NCBI GenBank assembly: GCA_943913645.1
Contig: CALTYZ010000013.1
Coordinates: 4,705 to 68,704 of the forward strand
DNA from: an uncultured Corynebacterium sp.
GTDB taxonomy: Bacteria; Actinomycetota; Actinomycetes; Mycobacteriales; Mycobacteriaceae
Reading direction: 5' to 3'
Length of the DNA stretch: 64,000 nucleotides
Under the pieces are notes generated by a model. That model did no database searches and was not told the origin of the DNA. It saw nothing but the letters and a program-made list of their open reading frames with translations. Position 1 is the first letter of the stretch. The number at the start of each line of letters is the position of its first letter. Positions 44,080 to 53,300 of the stretch are shown in pieces. The position numbers were made by a program, and so were the translations under genes.

Positions 44080-45297
44080 ATGAAAAGCCAGCCACGAGTT
44101 CTCGCCATTGTTCTCGCGGGCGGAGAAGGAAAGCGTTTGTTTCCGCTTACCGCCGACCGTGCGAAGCCGGCGGTCCCCTTTGGTGGAAACTACCGCCTGA
44201 TTGATTTCGTCTTATCCAACCTTGTCAATGCCGGATACATGCGCGTTGCGGTGTTGACCCAGTATAAATCCCACTCCCTCGACCGCCACGTTGCTACCGC
44301 CTGGAATATCTCCGGACCGACACCGCAATACATCGCGTCCGTCCCCGCCCAGCAACGCCGCGGGAAGCGGTGGTACAACGGCTCCGCCGATGCCATCGTG
44401 CAATCGCTCAACCTCATCTACGACGACATGCCCGACTATGTGCTCGTCTTCGGCGCCGACCACGTCTATCGCATGGACCCATCCCAGATGGTGGAGGATC
44501 ACATTGCGTCAGGCAAGGATGCCACAGTCGCCGGGATTCGTATTCCCCGGGCAGAAGCAAGCGCCTTCGGCTGCATTCAAGCCGACGAGAACGGCGCAAT
44601 CACCGAGTTTTTAGAAAAGCCTGCGGACCCTCCAGGCACGCCAGACGACCCCGAGGTCACCTACGCGTCGATGGGGAACTATGTGTTTTCCACCGAGCCG
44701 CTCATTAAAGCCCTGCTGGAAGACGAGCAAAACGATGAGTCCGACCACGATATGGGCGGAGACATCATCCCGTATTTCGTGTCCAAGGGGCAGGCCAATG
44801 TCTATGACTTCTCCAGCAACGAGGTCCCCGGTGCGACTGACCGAGACCAGGGGTACTGGCGTGATGTGGGAACCATTGACTCGTTCTACGACGCGCACAT
44901 GGACCTGATTTCTTCCCACCCCGTCTTCAACCTCTACAACAGCGCGTGGCCAATTCATTCGACAGAAGACGGCAACCTCCCGCCGGCGAAGTTCGTTCTT
45001 GGGGGAATCGCGCAAGAGTCAATCGTTGCCTCTGGCTCGATCGTCTCAGGCGCAACGGTGCGAAACTCGGTGCTTTCGACCGACGTGCGCGTCGAGGAAG
45101 GCGCCACTGTCGAAGGCTCGGTCCTGCTCCCGGGGGTGCGGATTGGCAAGGGCGCTGTGGTGCGCCGCGCCATTTTGGACAAAAATGTTTATGTGTCAGA
45201 CGGTGAGATCATTGGTGTAGACACCGAGCGCGACCGAGAGAACTACACCGTGTCAGACGGCGGCGTTGTCGTCGTCGGGAAAAGTGAGGTCGTCTAA
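44080..45297 (+). CDS. glgC: Glucose-1-phosphate adenylyltransferase GlgC
   Basis: A 405-residue enzyme making ADP-glucose from ATP and glucose-1-phosphate. Motifs: VLAGGEGKRLFPLTADRAKPAVPFGG (nucleotide and allosteric sites), FGADHVYRMD (metal Asp), FLEKP and a C-terminal beta-helix. ATG 44080 is the family start (MKSQP). The gene diverges from glgA with about 144 bases between and overlaps the methyltransferase-like gene tail-to-tail by four bases. Confidence 0.95.
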   Translation: MKSQPRVLAIVLAGGEGKRLFPLTADRAKPAVPFGGNYRLIDFVLSNLVNAGYMRVAVLTQYKSHSLDRHVATAWNISGPTPQYIASVPAQQRRGKRWYNGSADAIVQSLNLIYDDMPDYVLVFGADHVYRMDPSQMVEDHIASGKDATVAGIRIPRAEASAFGCIQADENGAITEFLEKPADPPGTPDDPEVTYASMGNYVFSTEPLIKALLEDEQNDESDHDMGGDIIPYFVSKGQANVYDFSSNEVPGATDRDQGYWRDVGTIDSFYDAHMDLISSHPVFNLYNSAWPIHSTEDGNLPPAKFVLGGIAQESIVASGSIVSGATVRNSVLSTDVRVEEGATVEGSVLLPGVRIGKGAVVRRAILDKNVYVSDGEIIGVDTERDRENYTVSDGGVVVVGKSEVV

Positions 45298-45977
45298 GCA
45301 GAAGCGTTGCCCGCGAACCCCGTGCGCTTCGTGACGAGGCTGAGTCCCCCGTCGAGGGGGAGGCGGGTCGCTACCGCGTTGTGCTCAGCCGTGAGGTCAT
45401 CGAGAAGTGTGTCGGCGCGCCGCGCGGCGTCAGTGTCACGGTCGCGGCGTAAGGGGTCTGCCACGGTGCCGTCGAGAAGCGAATGCGCGATGACGAGTGT
45501 GCCCCCCGCAGTCAACAGTGGCCAGGCGGCGCTGATGAACGCCGGTAGCTCAATTGGGGCGACGTCGGCATAAATCAGTTGGTAGGAATCGGCGGCCAGC
45601 CGCTCGATCACATCAAGTGGGCGAGCGGTGAGAAAGCGGGCGCGCGCCGGAGCGAACCCGCCGAGCTGGAATGCTTCCTTCGCTTCCGCCTGCAGGGCAG
45701 CCTCAGGCTCGATACAGGTCAGGGTGGCTTTGTCGTGCAGACCACGCAAGATATGCAATCCCACCACCGCGGCTGCGGGCGTGATCACGACCGCACCTTG
45801 TGAAGACGAGGCTGCCGCGGTGGATGCGGCGAGTGTGGTCAGGAGCTGGCCGACCACAATCGACGGCGTGCGTAGCGCGTTGTGCGCAGCTTCGGCTGTA
45901 GCGTGCTCCAGCCCGTCGCGAAATGGCGGCTGCAGTTGCACGTCCGTTGCGCTGCGGTCTTGTATGTATTCAGACAT
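45294..45977 (-). CDS. O-methyltransferase family 3-like protein with degenerate SAM motif
   Basis: About 227 residues. The core IEPEAALQAEAKEAFQLGGFAPARARFLTARPLDVIERLAADSYQLIYADVAP is typical of class I O-methyltransferases next to sigE. Motif I, normally E-x-G-x-G-x-G, reads VITPAAAVVG here, so SAM binding is doubtful. A TATTAT -10 (46009-46014, minus strand) overlaps ATG 46010, which favours GTG 46001 or ATG 45977 as the start. It diverges from sigE. Confidence 0.72.
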   Translation of the reverse strand: MSEYIQDRSATDVQLQPPFRDGLEHATAEAAHNALRTPSIVVGQLLTTLAASTAAASSSQGAVVITPAAAVVGLHILRGLHDKATLTCIEPEAALQAEAKEAFQLGGFAPARARFLTARPLDVIERLAADSYQLIYADVAPIELPAFISAAWPLLTAGGTLVIAHSLLDGTVADPLRRDRDTDAARRADTLLDDLTAEHNAVATRLPLDGGLSLVTKRTGFAGNASA

Positions 45978-46133
45978 TTGAAGAAACGCCGTCTCAGTCA
46001 CTCGATTCATAATAGTGTGTGAACACGTCGCGGGGGTGGTGCAAAACACGGTGCATACAGCACAAACTGGGCGTCCAGGAAGTTTTCAGATTATCTACTG
46101 GCACCAAGATTCTTGATCTGACACAATCGCTAT

Positions 46134-46751
46134 ATGTCGATCGAGCGCATCTCCGCCGCAGCTACTGAGTCAGAAACACTGACTGGAACCGCGGCGTTTG
46201 ATGCCGGGCACGCTGCGATGCCGTCGTGGGCGGAGCTAGTCGCCGAGCATGCAGATAGTGTCTACCGGCTCGCGTTTCGTCTCTCCGGCAACCAGCATGA
46301 TGCCGAAGACCTCACCCAAGAGACATTCATGCGGGTGTTTCGCAATTTGAAGAGCTACCGTCCGGGCACGTTTGAGGGGTGGCTGCACCGTATTACGACG
46401 AACTTGTTTCTCGACATGGTCCGGCACCGGTCGAAAATCCGGATGGAGGAGCTGCCCGAGGACTACGAGCGTGTTCCTGGGACGAGTTTGACACCTGAAC
46501 AGGTCTACACCGCATCGAACTTGGATCCGGCGTTGCAGCGCTCGCTTGATGAGCTCAGCCCGGATTTTCGTGTCGCGGTGGTGCTCTGTGACGTGGTGGG
46601 CATGAGTTATGAAGAGATCGCCGAGACACTTGGAGTGAAGATGGGGACAGTGCGCTCCCGCATTCACCGTGGGCGATTGCAGTTGCGTCGCTCGCTTGAG
46701 GCCCAGGCAGAGTACGATTCCGCCGCGAAAGAGCTCCTGCGAACGCGATAA
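46134..46751 (+). CDS. sigE: ECF sigma factor SigE
   Basis: A 205-residue group 4 sigma factor. Region 2: SVYRLAFRLSGNQHDAEDLTQETFMRVFRNL; region 4: DFRVAVVLCDVVGMSYEEIAETLGVKMGTVRSRIHRGR. In Corynebacteriales SigE governs the surface-stress response and is held by the anti-sigma factor encoded next. The N-terminal 35 residues are a family-variable extension. ATG lacks a clear Shine-Dalgarno. Confidence 0.93.
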   Translation: MSIERISAAATESETLTGTAAFDAGHAAMPSWAELVAEHADSVYRLAFRLSGNQHDAEDLTQETFMRVFRNLKSYRPGTFEGWLHRITTNLFLDMVRHRSKIRMEELPEDYERVPGTSLTPEQVYTASNLDPALQRSLDELSPDFRVAVVLCDVVGMSYEEIAETLGVKMGTVRSRIHRGRLQLRRSLEAQAEYDSAAKELLRTR

Positions 46752-46815
46752 CGCTGTGGCCAGCTTCGCTGGCTCGGGGGTAACGTTGGAGGTGACGTGA
46801 ACAGGAGGGTGACTC

Positions 46816-47184
46816 ATGGCGATGCGATCGGTCCAACCAGACTTCGACAATCCAGCCCCTCAGCGTCCCCGCTTCTGCTCGACAGAACATCTCAGTCCGG
46901 AGGCGGTGGCGGCCTTTGTGGATGGGGAACTGTCGGCATCCGCGATGCGGCGCGCACGTGACCACGTCGAGCAGTGCTCTGAGTGCAGCGACGAGATCAG
47001 TAGTCAACGTTTGGCCGCTGCACGGGTGCGTGGCTGTGCGACCGACGGTGGGATCCGGGCGCCGCAGTCACTGATCCAGAAGCTTTCGCAACTCTGTGAT
47101 GAAGATTGGCCTAACAGCGCCGGCCAAGAAACAGACCGATCGGCTGTTGACAAAGCGCTTCGCGCCCTCAAGTGGTTCAAGTGA
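46816..47184 (+). CDS. cseE: Zinc-binding anti-sigma factor for SigE
   Basis: A 122-residue cytoplasmic ZAS-type anti-sigma factor. HLSPEAVAAFVDGELSASAMRRARDHVEQCSECSDEI has the His-x3-Cys-x2-Cys zinc motif and an upstream His. It lacks a membrane helix. It binds SigE and releases it under envelope or oxidative stress (family knowledge). RBS ACAGGAGGGTGA 5-10 bases before ATG. tatB follows. Confidence 0.9.
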   Translation: MAMRSVQPDFDNPAPQRPRFCSTEHLSPEAVAAFVDGELSASAMRRARDHVEQCSECSDEISSQRLAAARVRGCATDGGIRAPQSLIQKLSQLCDEDWPNSAGQETDRSAVDKALRALKWFK

Positions 47185-47207
47185 GTGCCAAGAGTATGGT
47201 GTAGAAC

Positions 47208-47678
47208 GTGTTTTCCAGTTTTGGATGGGGCGAGTTCATCTTCATCCTCATCCTCGGGCTCATCATCGTCGGACCCGAGCGCTTACCAAGCGTTATTGAG
47301 GATGTGCGCGCGGCTATCTTCGCTGCGCGCAAAGCGATTGCCAACGCGAAGCGCGAACTCAATGGGGAACTAGAAGATTTTGAGGAATTTCGCGCACCGA
47401 TAGACACAATGTCCCGCTACGCCGCAATGGGTCCGGCACGGGCGGTGTCGTCGCTCCTCTTTGAAGGTGATGAACAATACCTTGAGAGCTTTGACCCCCG
47501 CCGGGTCTTAGCAGAAGATGATTCCTCGCCAGCAGGCGCATCAGGTCCGCGTCCCGCGCCAGATACGTCACGCACCCAGGGGCTAAACCCCCCACCACAC
47601 AAACGCCCTCCCAGGGCCGGCGGCGAGGGGCAACCACGGCGCCGACCAGGTGGGTTTTCCTGGGAGGACGTGACGTAG
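47208..47678 (+). CDS. tatB: Sec-independent protein translocase subunit TatB
   Basis: A 156-residue protein: one N-terminal membrane helix (FSSFGWGEFIFILILGLIIVGPERLPSVI, with the Glu-8 and GPERLP hinge of TatB), an amphipathic helix (about 30-55) and a disordered Pro/Arg-rich tail. It helps receive twin-arginine substrates. GTG start. Its place after sigE and the anti-sigma factor is conserved in the order. It ends 3 bases before mrp's stop. Confidence 0.93.
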   Translation: MFSSFGWGEFIFILILGLIIVGPERLPSVIEDVRAAIFAARKAIANAKRELNGELEDFEEFRAPIDTMSRYAAMGPARAVSSLLFEGDEQYLESFDPRRVLAEDDSSPAGASGPRPAPDTSRTQGLNPPPHKRPPRAGGEGQPRRRPGGFSWEDVT

Positions 47679-47681
47679 CGC

Positions 47682-48833
47682 CTACTGCTCGTGCGGGTGG
47701 AGCACCTGCGGGTTCAAGTTTTTGCCGGCGAGCGAATCACGTCGAACTTTGAGCTGGTTCGCGATCGCGGTCACTGCCTGGGCGGCAGGCGTATTCGGCT
47801 GGGCAAGAACTACCGGGGTACCGGTGTCACCGTGCTCACGCATCAGCGGATCGAGAGGAACGGAGCCAAGCAGTGCCACATCGCTGCCAGTCAGCGCGGA
47901 GAGGCGCTGAGCAACCTGCTGCCCGCCGCCTTGGCCAAAGATGTGCATAGTAGAGCCATCGGGGAGGGTCAAACCGGCCATATTCTCAATCACACCCGCG
48001 ATGCGCTGATTTGTTTGCTGCGCAATGGTTCCCGCCCGTTCTGCTACCTCAGCCGCCGCCACCTGGGGAGTGGTCACAATAATCAACTCAGCACCCGGCA
48101 CGAGCTGAGCCACTGTAATAGCAACATCACCGGTGCCTGGGGGTAAGTCCAGAAACAACACATCAAGATCGCTCCAGTACACATCCCCCAGGAATTGGGA
48201 AATAGCCCGCGTCAGCATAGGCCCACGCCAAACAATCGGCGCATTGCCCTCGACAAATTGCCCAACTGAGATATGGCGAACCCCATGCGTTATCGGCGGC
48301 ATGATCATGTCATCAACCACCGTTGGCCCTATGCCCGTCGACCCCATGAGCCCGGGAATGGAGTGACCATAAATGTCCGCATCCAGGATGCCAACAGTCA
48401 GACCCTGCGCGGCAAGTGCGGTGGCGAGATTCACTGTCATTGACGATTTCCCCACCCCGCCCTTACCGGATGCCACAGCGAACACACGAGTGCGGGAATC
48501 TGGGGCCGCGAACGGGATCTCAGGGCCAGTCTGCTCACCGCGAAGCTTGGTAGACAATGCACGACGCTGCTCGTCACTCATCGTGTGCATAGTCACGGTG
48601 ACGGCTCCAACTCCATCAAGCTCTTCAAGCACCGCGCGGGTATTGCGCTCGATCGTGTCGCGCATGGGGCAGCCAGCGATCGTCAGATAGACACCAACGG
48701 CAACGTTATTGCCATCAATCCGGATGGATTCGACCATCCCTAGTTCTGTGATGGGTTTGCCTATTTCAGGGTCTTCAACACGCGACAGTGCCTTGCGGAC
48801 CGCAGATTCAGAGATCAGGTTCGTCGTAGCCAT
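47682..48833 (-). CDS. mrp: Iron-sulfur carrier P-loop ATPase Mrp/ApbC
   Basis: A 383-residue protein. An N-terminal MIP18/DUF59 domain (about 5-90, with TIAGCPMRDTIE) is followed by a deviant Walker A ASGKGGVGKSSMTVNLA, LDADIYGHSIPG and DLPPGTGDVAIT. It carries and delivers Fe-S clusters. The CxxC seen in many ApbC proteins is not apparent. ATG 48833 has no Shine-Dalgarno but lies 11 bases after a -10 (TATACT), so the mRNA may have almost no leader. Confidence 0.92.
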   Translation of the reverse strand: MATTNLISESAVRKALSRVEDPEIGKPITELGMVESIRIDGNNVAVGVYLTIAGCPMRDTIERNTRAVLEELDGVGAVTVTMHTMSDEQRRALSTKLRGEQTGPEIPFAAPDSRTRVFAVASGKGGVGKSSMTVNLATALAAQGLTVGILDADIYGHSIPGLMGSTGIGPTVVDDMIMPPITHGVRHISVGQFVEGNAPIVWRGPMLTRAISQFLGDVYWSDLDVLFLDLPPGTGDVAITVAQLVPGAELIIVTTPQVAAAEVAERAGTIAQQTNQRIAGVIENMAGLTLPDGSTMHIFGQGGGQQVAQRLSALTGSDVALLGSVPLDPLMREHGDTGTPVVLAQPNTPAAQAVTAIANQLKVRRDSLAGKNLNPQVLHPHEQ

Positions 48834-48844
48834 AGATAGCCCAC

Positions 48845-48850
48845 AGTATA
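48845..48850 (-). promoter_or_regulatory. -10 element of the mrp promoter
   Basis: Reading the minus strand, TATACT matches the sigma-A -10 consensus closely. It is only 11 bases before the mrp ATG, predicting a leader of about 5 bases. No good -35 is visible. Confidence 0.45.
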
Positions 48851-48894
48851 AGCCGCCCGCCGGTGAAAGAAGAACCCAGGCCAGAGGCCAGATG

Positions 48895-48900
48895 TATACT
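48895..48900 (+). promoter_or_regulatory. -10 element upstream of the 17M-domain gene
   Basis: TATACT, preceded by TG, lies 28 bases before the ATG at 48928. The same hexamer occurs on the opposite strand for mrp, so the two genes have back-to-back promoters within 60 bases. Confidence 0.45.
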
Positions 48901-48927
48901 CTTTCGACGGAAGGGAGAAGAGAGTTT

Positions 48928-49464
48928 ATGACGAACCCACGTACGAACATTGCGGAAACTCGAAAGGTCCCAGAAGGATGGCCGGTTGGCAGCTTCAACT
49001 CTTATGCAGAGGCGCAGGCTGCCGTTGATAGCCTGTCGGACCAAGAATTTCCGGTGCAAAAACTCACCATTGTCGGTGTTGATCTGATGCAGGTTGAAAG
49101 CATCACTGGGCGGCTCACCTGGGGTCGTGTCCTTGGAGCCGGTGCCGCATCAGGCGCGTGGTTAGGTCTTTTTGTCGGGTTGCTGCTCGCACTCTTCGCA
49201 GAGCCCGGCACAGGCTGGGCTGTGTTTCTCTGGCCGCTTTTGATGGGTGCGCTTTTCGGAGTGACTTTTGCGGCAATTGGCTATGGGATGACCGGCGGCA
49301 AGCGCGATTTCGCCTCGGCAACCACGATCGTTGCCGGGCACTACGATGTCCTCTGTGAGCCGGACGCGGCGCCTCGCGCACGCGATCTGATTACTGCGAT
49401 GGGCACACCTGCCTCAACCCCGCAGGCCCAGCACCAGCCCCACGTCGCACCAGAGGAGCAATAG
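48928..49464 (+). CDS. General stress protein 17M-like membrane protein
   Basis: A 178-residue protein. Residues about 15-60 (PVGSFNSYAEAQAAVDSLSDQEFPVQKLTIVGVDL) are the GSP17M-like ferredoxin-fold domain; two hydrophobic helices (about 72-95 and 99-122) follow, and a Gln/Pro-rich tail ends it. AAGGGAG lies about 10 bases before the ATG. A similar gene sits near mrp in Mycobacterium. Function unknown; a stress role is by family name only. Confidence 0.78.
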   Translation: MTNPRTNIAETRKVPEGWPVGSFNSYAEAQAAVDSLSDQEFPVQKLTIVGVDLMQVESITGRLTWGRVLGAGAASGAWLGLFVGLLLALFAEPGTGWAVFLWPLLMGALFGVTFAAIGYGMTGGKRDFASATTIVAGHYDVLCEPDAAPRARDLITAMGTPASTPQAQHQPHVAPEEQ

Positions 49465-49562
49465 ATCCTCACACTCACCGGGGGGTCGTTACAATCGAAG
49501 CATCTTCAGGACCGATTGTTCACGCCGGGAAACCTGGCCGGGAGAAAAGGAGCTATCGAACG

Positions 49563-50297
49563 ATGGTGCGCTCTGTCAACTACCCGGCGGCCGGTGCCGT
49601 AGTGTGTGCTGCGGTATCGGCCTTTTGCATATCGTGTACATCAACACCCGCGCAGCTACCCGCCGCGGGTGTTGATGCTGTTGCGGTTGCTGTCAACCAG
49701 AGTTCTGCCGAACAGGTCGTACTTGGCCAGATTTACACTGCGATCTTCGAGTCGATGGGCTATGCAGTCAGTCAAGTCGAGGTCAATGAGGACGATGCGA
49801 GCAACGCGATTGAACTGCTGCAACGTGAGCCAATTGACCTGGCTGTTGCGTGCACTGGTGCCTTGTTGGAGGAGCAAGACCGCGCAGCTGCCGCCGCACT
49901 TACTACCTCAGGTGAGCAGGGCGAGGAGCTCTCCGTAGCAACCTATGATGCACTGCTGGGCACGTTTCCAGCAGCTATCCGCACTGTCGATCCTTCACCC
50001 GCGCAGGGATGCAAAGACCCATCCACCAGCGCCCAGCCTGGCGATGCAGCGGGGCTGCCACAAAACCTCATTCCGATCTTTGTAGACGGCAAGTTCGACC
50101 GCTCGACGGTGAACCGGCTGAACTTCATCACCCGAGTGATGGCGACTGATGATATTGCTGAGGCGGCTGAACGCGTCGAGCAGGGTGAGGCAGTAGAGAC
50201 AGCAGTGGCCGAGTGGCTGATTGAGTACGCCGGTATGACCATCGACACAGCAGGGGATCTCAAGATGGCCCCAGATCCACAACAGCCCCAGGCCTAG
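49563..50297 (+). CDS. Predicted lipoprotein with periplasmic-binding-like fold
   Basis: A 244-residue protein with a lipobox FCISC (Cys about 25). The mature part VAVAVNQSSAEQVVLGQIYTAIFESMGYAVSQVEV, then EPIDLAVACTGALLE resembles the first lobe of OpuAC-type (betaine/choline) binding proteins, but much of the usual second lobe is missing. No transporter genes are nearby. AAAAGGAG lies 10 bases before the ATG; TACAAT at 49490-49495 is a possible -10. Confidence 0.65.
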   Translation: MVRSVNYPAAGAVVCAAVSAFCISCTSTPAQLPAAGVDAVAVAVNQSSAEQVVLGQIYTAIFESMGYAVSQVEVNEDDASNAIELLQREPIDLAVACTGALLEEQDRAAAAALTTSGEQGEELSVATYDALLGTFPAAIRTVDPSPAQGCKDPSTSAQPGDAAGLPQNLIPIFVDGKFDRSTVNRLNFITRVMATDDIAEAAERVEQGEAVETAVAEWLIEYAGMTIDTAGDLKMAPDPQQPQA

Positions 50298-50349
50298 CAG
50301 CATCACTTCAGCGGCTAAACCCGGGGCCTTGGGCTGCGTTGCAGTCTAG

Positions 50350-53300
50350 CTACTTGGCGAAAGCCTCATCCAGCAAGGCTTTTTCTTCCTGCTGGTGTAC
50401 CTTCGCCACGCCGGTAGCGGTAGTGGACTGGGCGCGACGGGCAACACGCACCATCTCGGGCATATCCGGCACCAGATTGCGCAGGTGCTCGTTGTAGAAC
50501 GGCCAGGCACCTTGGTTTGCGGGCTCATCCTGCACGAAGCGGATCTGCTTCGCGTTGGGGTAGTTCGCGAACGCGTCGGCGAGACGGTTGAACGGAATCG
50601 GATGCAACATCTCGATACGGATGATCGCGACATCGTCGCGACCGTCCTTTTCCTTGCGCTTGGCCAGCTCATAGTAGATCTTGCCGGAGCACAGCAAGAT
50701 CGTTTCCACCTTGTCATGGTTTGCGCCGTCAAGTTTCTCGTTGCCGCGGCGAACGAAGTTCGGGTCGTCGATGACGGATTCGAAGCGGTCAACCTCGATG
50801 AAGTCCGCAGGTTGAGACGTGGCTGCCTTGTTGCGCAACATTGACTTGGGGGTGAAAACGACCAGTGGGCGCTTCATCTCACCAAGTGCTTGGCGGCGTA
50901 GCAGGTGGAAGTGGTTTGCTGGGGTACTCGGCTGTGCGATGGTCATCGACCCCTCGGCGACAAGCTGCAGGTAGCGCTCAATGCGTGCAGAGGAGTGGTC
51001 CGGGCCTTGGCCCTCATACCCGTGGGGTAGCAGCATGATCAGGCTCGAAAGCTCACCCCATTTGGTTTCACCGGAGGAGATGTATTCGTCGATGATTGTC
51101 TGCGCACCGTTCGCGAAGTCGCCGAACTGCGCTTCCCACGCCACCACCGCATCATGGTTGGCAATGGTGTAGCCGTACTCAAAGCCCAAGCCGGCGAACT
51201 CCGTCAGTGCTGAGTTATACACCTCAAAACGCCCACCGTTGCCGGACTCGATTGCGTTGTGGTCCAACGGGCTAAAGCCTTCACCATTGTCCGGGTTGTA
51301 GAGCATGGCGTGGCGCTGGGTGAAGGTTCCGCGCTGTGAGTCCTCACCAGCAAGTCGTACGAACTTGCCCTGTTCCGCCAGCGATCCGAAGGCGAGCAAC
51401 TCGCCCCAGCCCCAATCAATGCCGCCCGCCTCGAAGGAACCACCGCGGTTCTTCAACACATTCTTCAGGCGCTTGTTCGGGGTGAAGTCCTCCGGCAGCT
51501 CGGCGTAGGACGCTGCCAGGCGCTTGAATGTCTCCTCGGAAATGGAGGTGTCAAGGCCACGGGTGAGCTGTTGCGCTTCCGTAATACCTGTCTGTTCACT
51601 TGGCCTACCCTCGGAGGCTTTGACATCAGAGAACACCGAATCAAGCTGGTCGTGGAAGTCCTGTGCGGCGATCTCCGCCTCTTCTTGGGTGATGTCGCCG
51701 CGCCCGATGAGATCTTTGGTGTAGCGGGTGCGCACCGATTCGTGCGAGCCGATGCGCTCATACATGATCGGCTGGGTGACCGTTGGGTCATCCGCTTCGT
51801 TGTGGCCGCGGAGGCGGTAGCAGATCAGGTCAATGAACACGTCTTTGCCGAACTCCCGGCGGTATTCCGTCGCCAGTTGGGCAACCCACGCCGCAGCTTC
51901 CGGGTCGTCGCCATTGACGTGGAAAACCGGGCAGTCGAAGCCTTTCGCAAGATCCGTCGCGTAATAGGACGAGCGCCCGGAATCTGGGGTGGTGGTGAAA
52001 CCGATCTGGTTATTGACAACAATATGCACCGTACCGCCGACCGAGTAGCCCGGCAGACGCGAGATGTTCAGCGTCTCCTGCACTACGCCAAGACCGGTAA
52101 AGGAAGCATCGCCGTGCAGCATGAGCGGGACCACTGGGTAGTCTGCGCGGCCCCCCTGGTGTTTGAGAATGTCGGTCTTTGCGCGCGCCATGCCCACAAG
52201 TACCGGGTCAACTGCCTCGAGGTGTGAAGGGTTCGCGGCCAGCGAGACTTTGATCTCACCGTCGCCGAACATTTGAATGTGCTCGCCCTCAAACCCGAGG
52301 TGGTATTTCACGTCACCAGAGCCGCCCTGCTGCGCGGCTTTGAAGTTGCCCTCAAACTCGTTGAAGATAGTGGCCACTGGCTTGCCAACAATGTTGAACA
52401 ACACGTTGAGACGCCCGCGGTGCGGCATGCCGATGACGACTTCGTCGAGTCCCTGGCCTGCAGCGGTGTCAATGACTGCATCCATCAGCGGGATCAACGT
52501 CTCGGCGCCCTCAAGGGAGAACCGCTTCTGACCGAGATACTTCGTCTGCAGGAAGTTCTCAAAGGCTTCCGCAGCATTGAGCTTCTGCAGGATGTACTTC
52601 TGCTCGGCGCGGGTCGGCTTAGGCATGCCAGCTTCCATGCGGTCAAGCAGCCATTCACGCTCGTCGCGGTCCATGATGTGGGTGAACTCGGCGCCGACGT
52701 GCAGTGTGTACGCTGCACGCAGGCGGGAGATCACCTCACGCAGCGTCATCGTTTCTTTGCCACCAAAACCGCCGACGTGGAAGGTGCGGTCCAGATCCCA
52801 GATGGTCAGGCCGTGTGTTTCGATCAGCAGATCGCGTGAATCCGGCTTCGGCAGGCCCGGCTGCTGCCAGCGCAGCGGGTTGATGTCAGCGATCAGGTGC
52901 CCGCGCGAACGGTAGGCCTGGATCAGCTGCATGACGCGGGTGTCTTTGTTGATACCCGTGTTCGGCAGGTCCTGTGCCCACCGCAGCGGCGAGTAGGGGA
53001 TGCTGAGGGACTCAAAGATATGGTCCCAGAATTTATCGTCTACAAGCAGCTGTGAAATGTCGCGCAAAAACTCGCCCGATTCAGCGCCCTGAATCACTCG
53101 GTGGTCATACGTTGAGGTGAGGGTGACCAGTTTGCCCACACCGAGCTCTGCGAGTCGGTCCTCGGAGGCGCCTGCGAACTCGGCGGGGTAGTCCATTGCG
53201 CCGACACCGACGATCGTGCCTTGGCCTTTGGTCAGGCGTGGGATGGAGTGGCGGGTGCCGATACCGCCTGGGTTGGTCAGCTGAATGGTCACCCCGGAGA

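Noticed and set aside
46011..46133. Search for an autoregulatory SigE-type promoter before sigE
   Set aside because: GGAAGT-like sequence is present, but no matching -10 at the right distance; not convincing enough to annotate.
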